DNA from: Colwellia_A sp047621305
Lineage (GTDB): Bacteria; Pseudomonadota; Gammaproteobacteria; Enterobacterales; Alteromonadaceae
Direction: 5' to 3'
Assembly: GCA_047621305.1 (NCBI GenBank)
Contig: JBLHNB010000017.1
Location: 7,055 to 71,054, forward strand
Length of the DNA stretch: 64,000 bases
The notes under the pieces are model-generated. The model was not told the origin of the DNA and made no database searches. It worked only from the letters and a program-made list of their open reading frames with translations. Below are positions 63,980 to 64,000 of the stretch, one piece after another. How positions within the stretch are numbered: the stretch's first letter is position 1; every line of letters begins with the position of its first letter. A program made the translations under genes and the position numbers.

Positions 63980-64000
63980 TTTTTCAATATAAAACAGTAG

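Overview
The window is AT-rich DNA from a gammaproteobacterium, most likely a marine Alteromonadales member close to Colwellia/Thalassotalea. The signs are gene orders typical of that group (ygfB-pepP-ubiH-ubiI / zapA-6S RNA; pdxB-asd-fimV next to fabB/mnmC; rsmE-gshB-yqgE-ruvX; pilT-pilU divergent from yggS-proC-yggT-rdgB-hemW), AT-rich codon use, and a large TonB-dependent receptor beside flavin-dependent halogenase homologues. Family calls come from recognising motifs by eye; no search was run.

Layout. 1-8.9 kb: an accessory stretch with the 3' end of a gene cut by the window edge, an Lrp-type regulator, a small sugar-acid type operon (enolase-superfamily dehydratase plus class II aldolase), an NRDE protein, an unlisted 57-residue membrane protein, a ThrE-type exporter, a TetR regulator, an M13 lipoprotein peptidase, a MITE-like inverted-repeat element and a small hypothetical gene. 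9-31.4 kb: mostly housekeeping, with fimV (very repetitive), asd, pdxB, fabB, mnmC, the ubiquinone operon, zapA, 6S RNA, an MFS carrier, murI, metK (MetJ boxes upstream), rsmE, gshB, yqgE and ruvX. 31.4-34.3 kb: a three-gene accessory insertion. 34.4-41.9 kb: pilU/pilT, yggS, proC, yggT, a DUF4426 gene, rdgB, hemW, tadA. 42-47.4 kb: scattered accessory enzymes (SMP-30-like, secreted M24 peptidase, MBL-fold lipoprotein, GNAT, P-loop kinase, DUF3565).

47.4-64 kb is the most interesting part. A seven-gene minus-strand operon encodes a D-amino-acid-type PLP enzyme, an RpiR regulator, a D-aminoacylase-family deacetylase, a RidA protein, a sodium:solute symporter, a KDG-kinase homologue and a GH20 beta-N-acetylhexosaminidase. 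Read together they make a pathway for oxidised amino sugars: the hexosaminidase frees N-acetylglucosaminate, the symporter imports it, the deacetylase gives glucosaminate, the PLP enzyme deaminates it to 2-keto-3-deoxygluconate with RidA clearing the imine, and the kinase makes KDPG. This resembles the oxidative chitin-degradation route described in marine Pseudoalteromonas (recalled, not looked up). Divergent from it are a 1052-residue TonB-dependent receptor and two halogenase homologues with intact catalytic Lys/Glu. The 621-base divergent region carries a perfect 14-base palindrome of LacI-operator type and four copies of ACTAAATAA, which are candidate operators tying the two units together.

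No tRNA, rRNA, CRISPR array, prophage or intact insertion sequence was seen.
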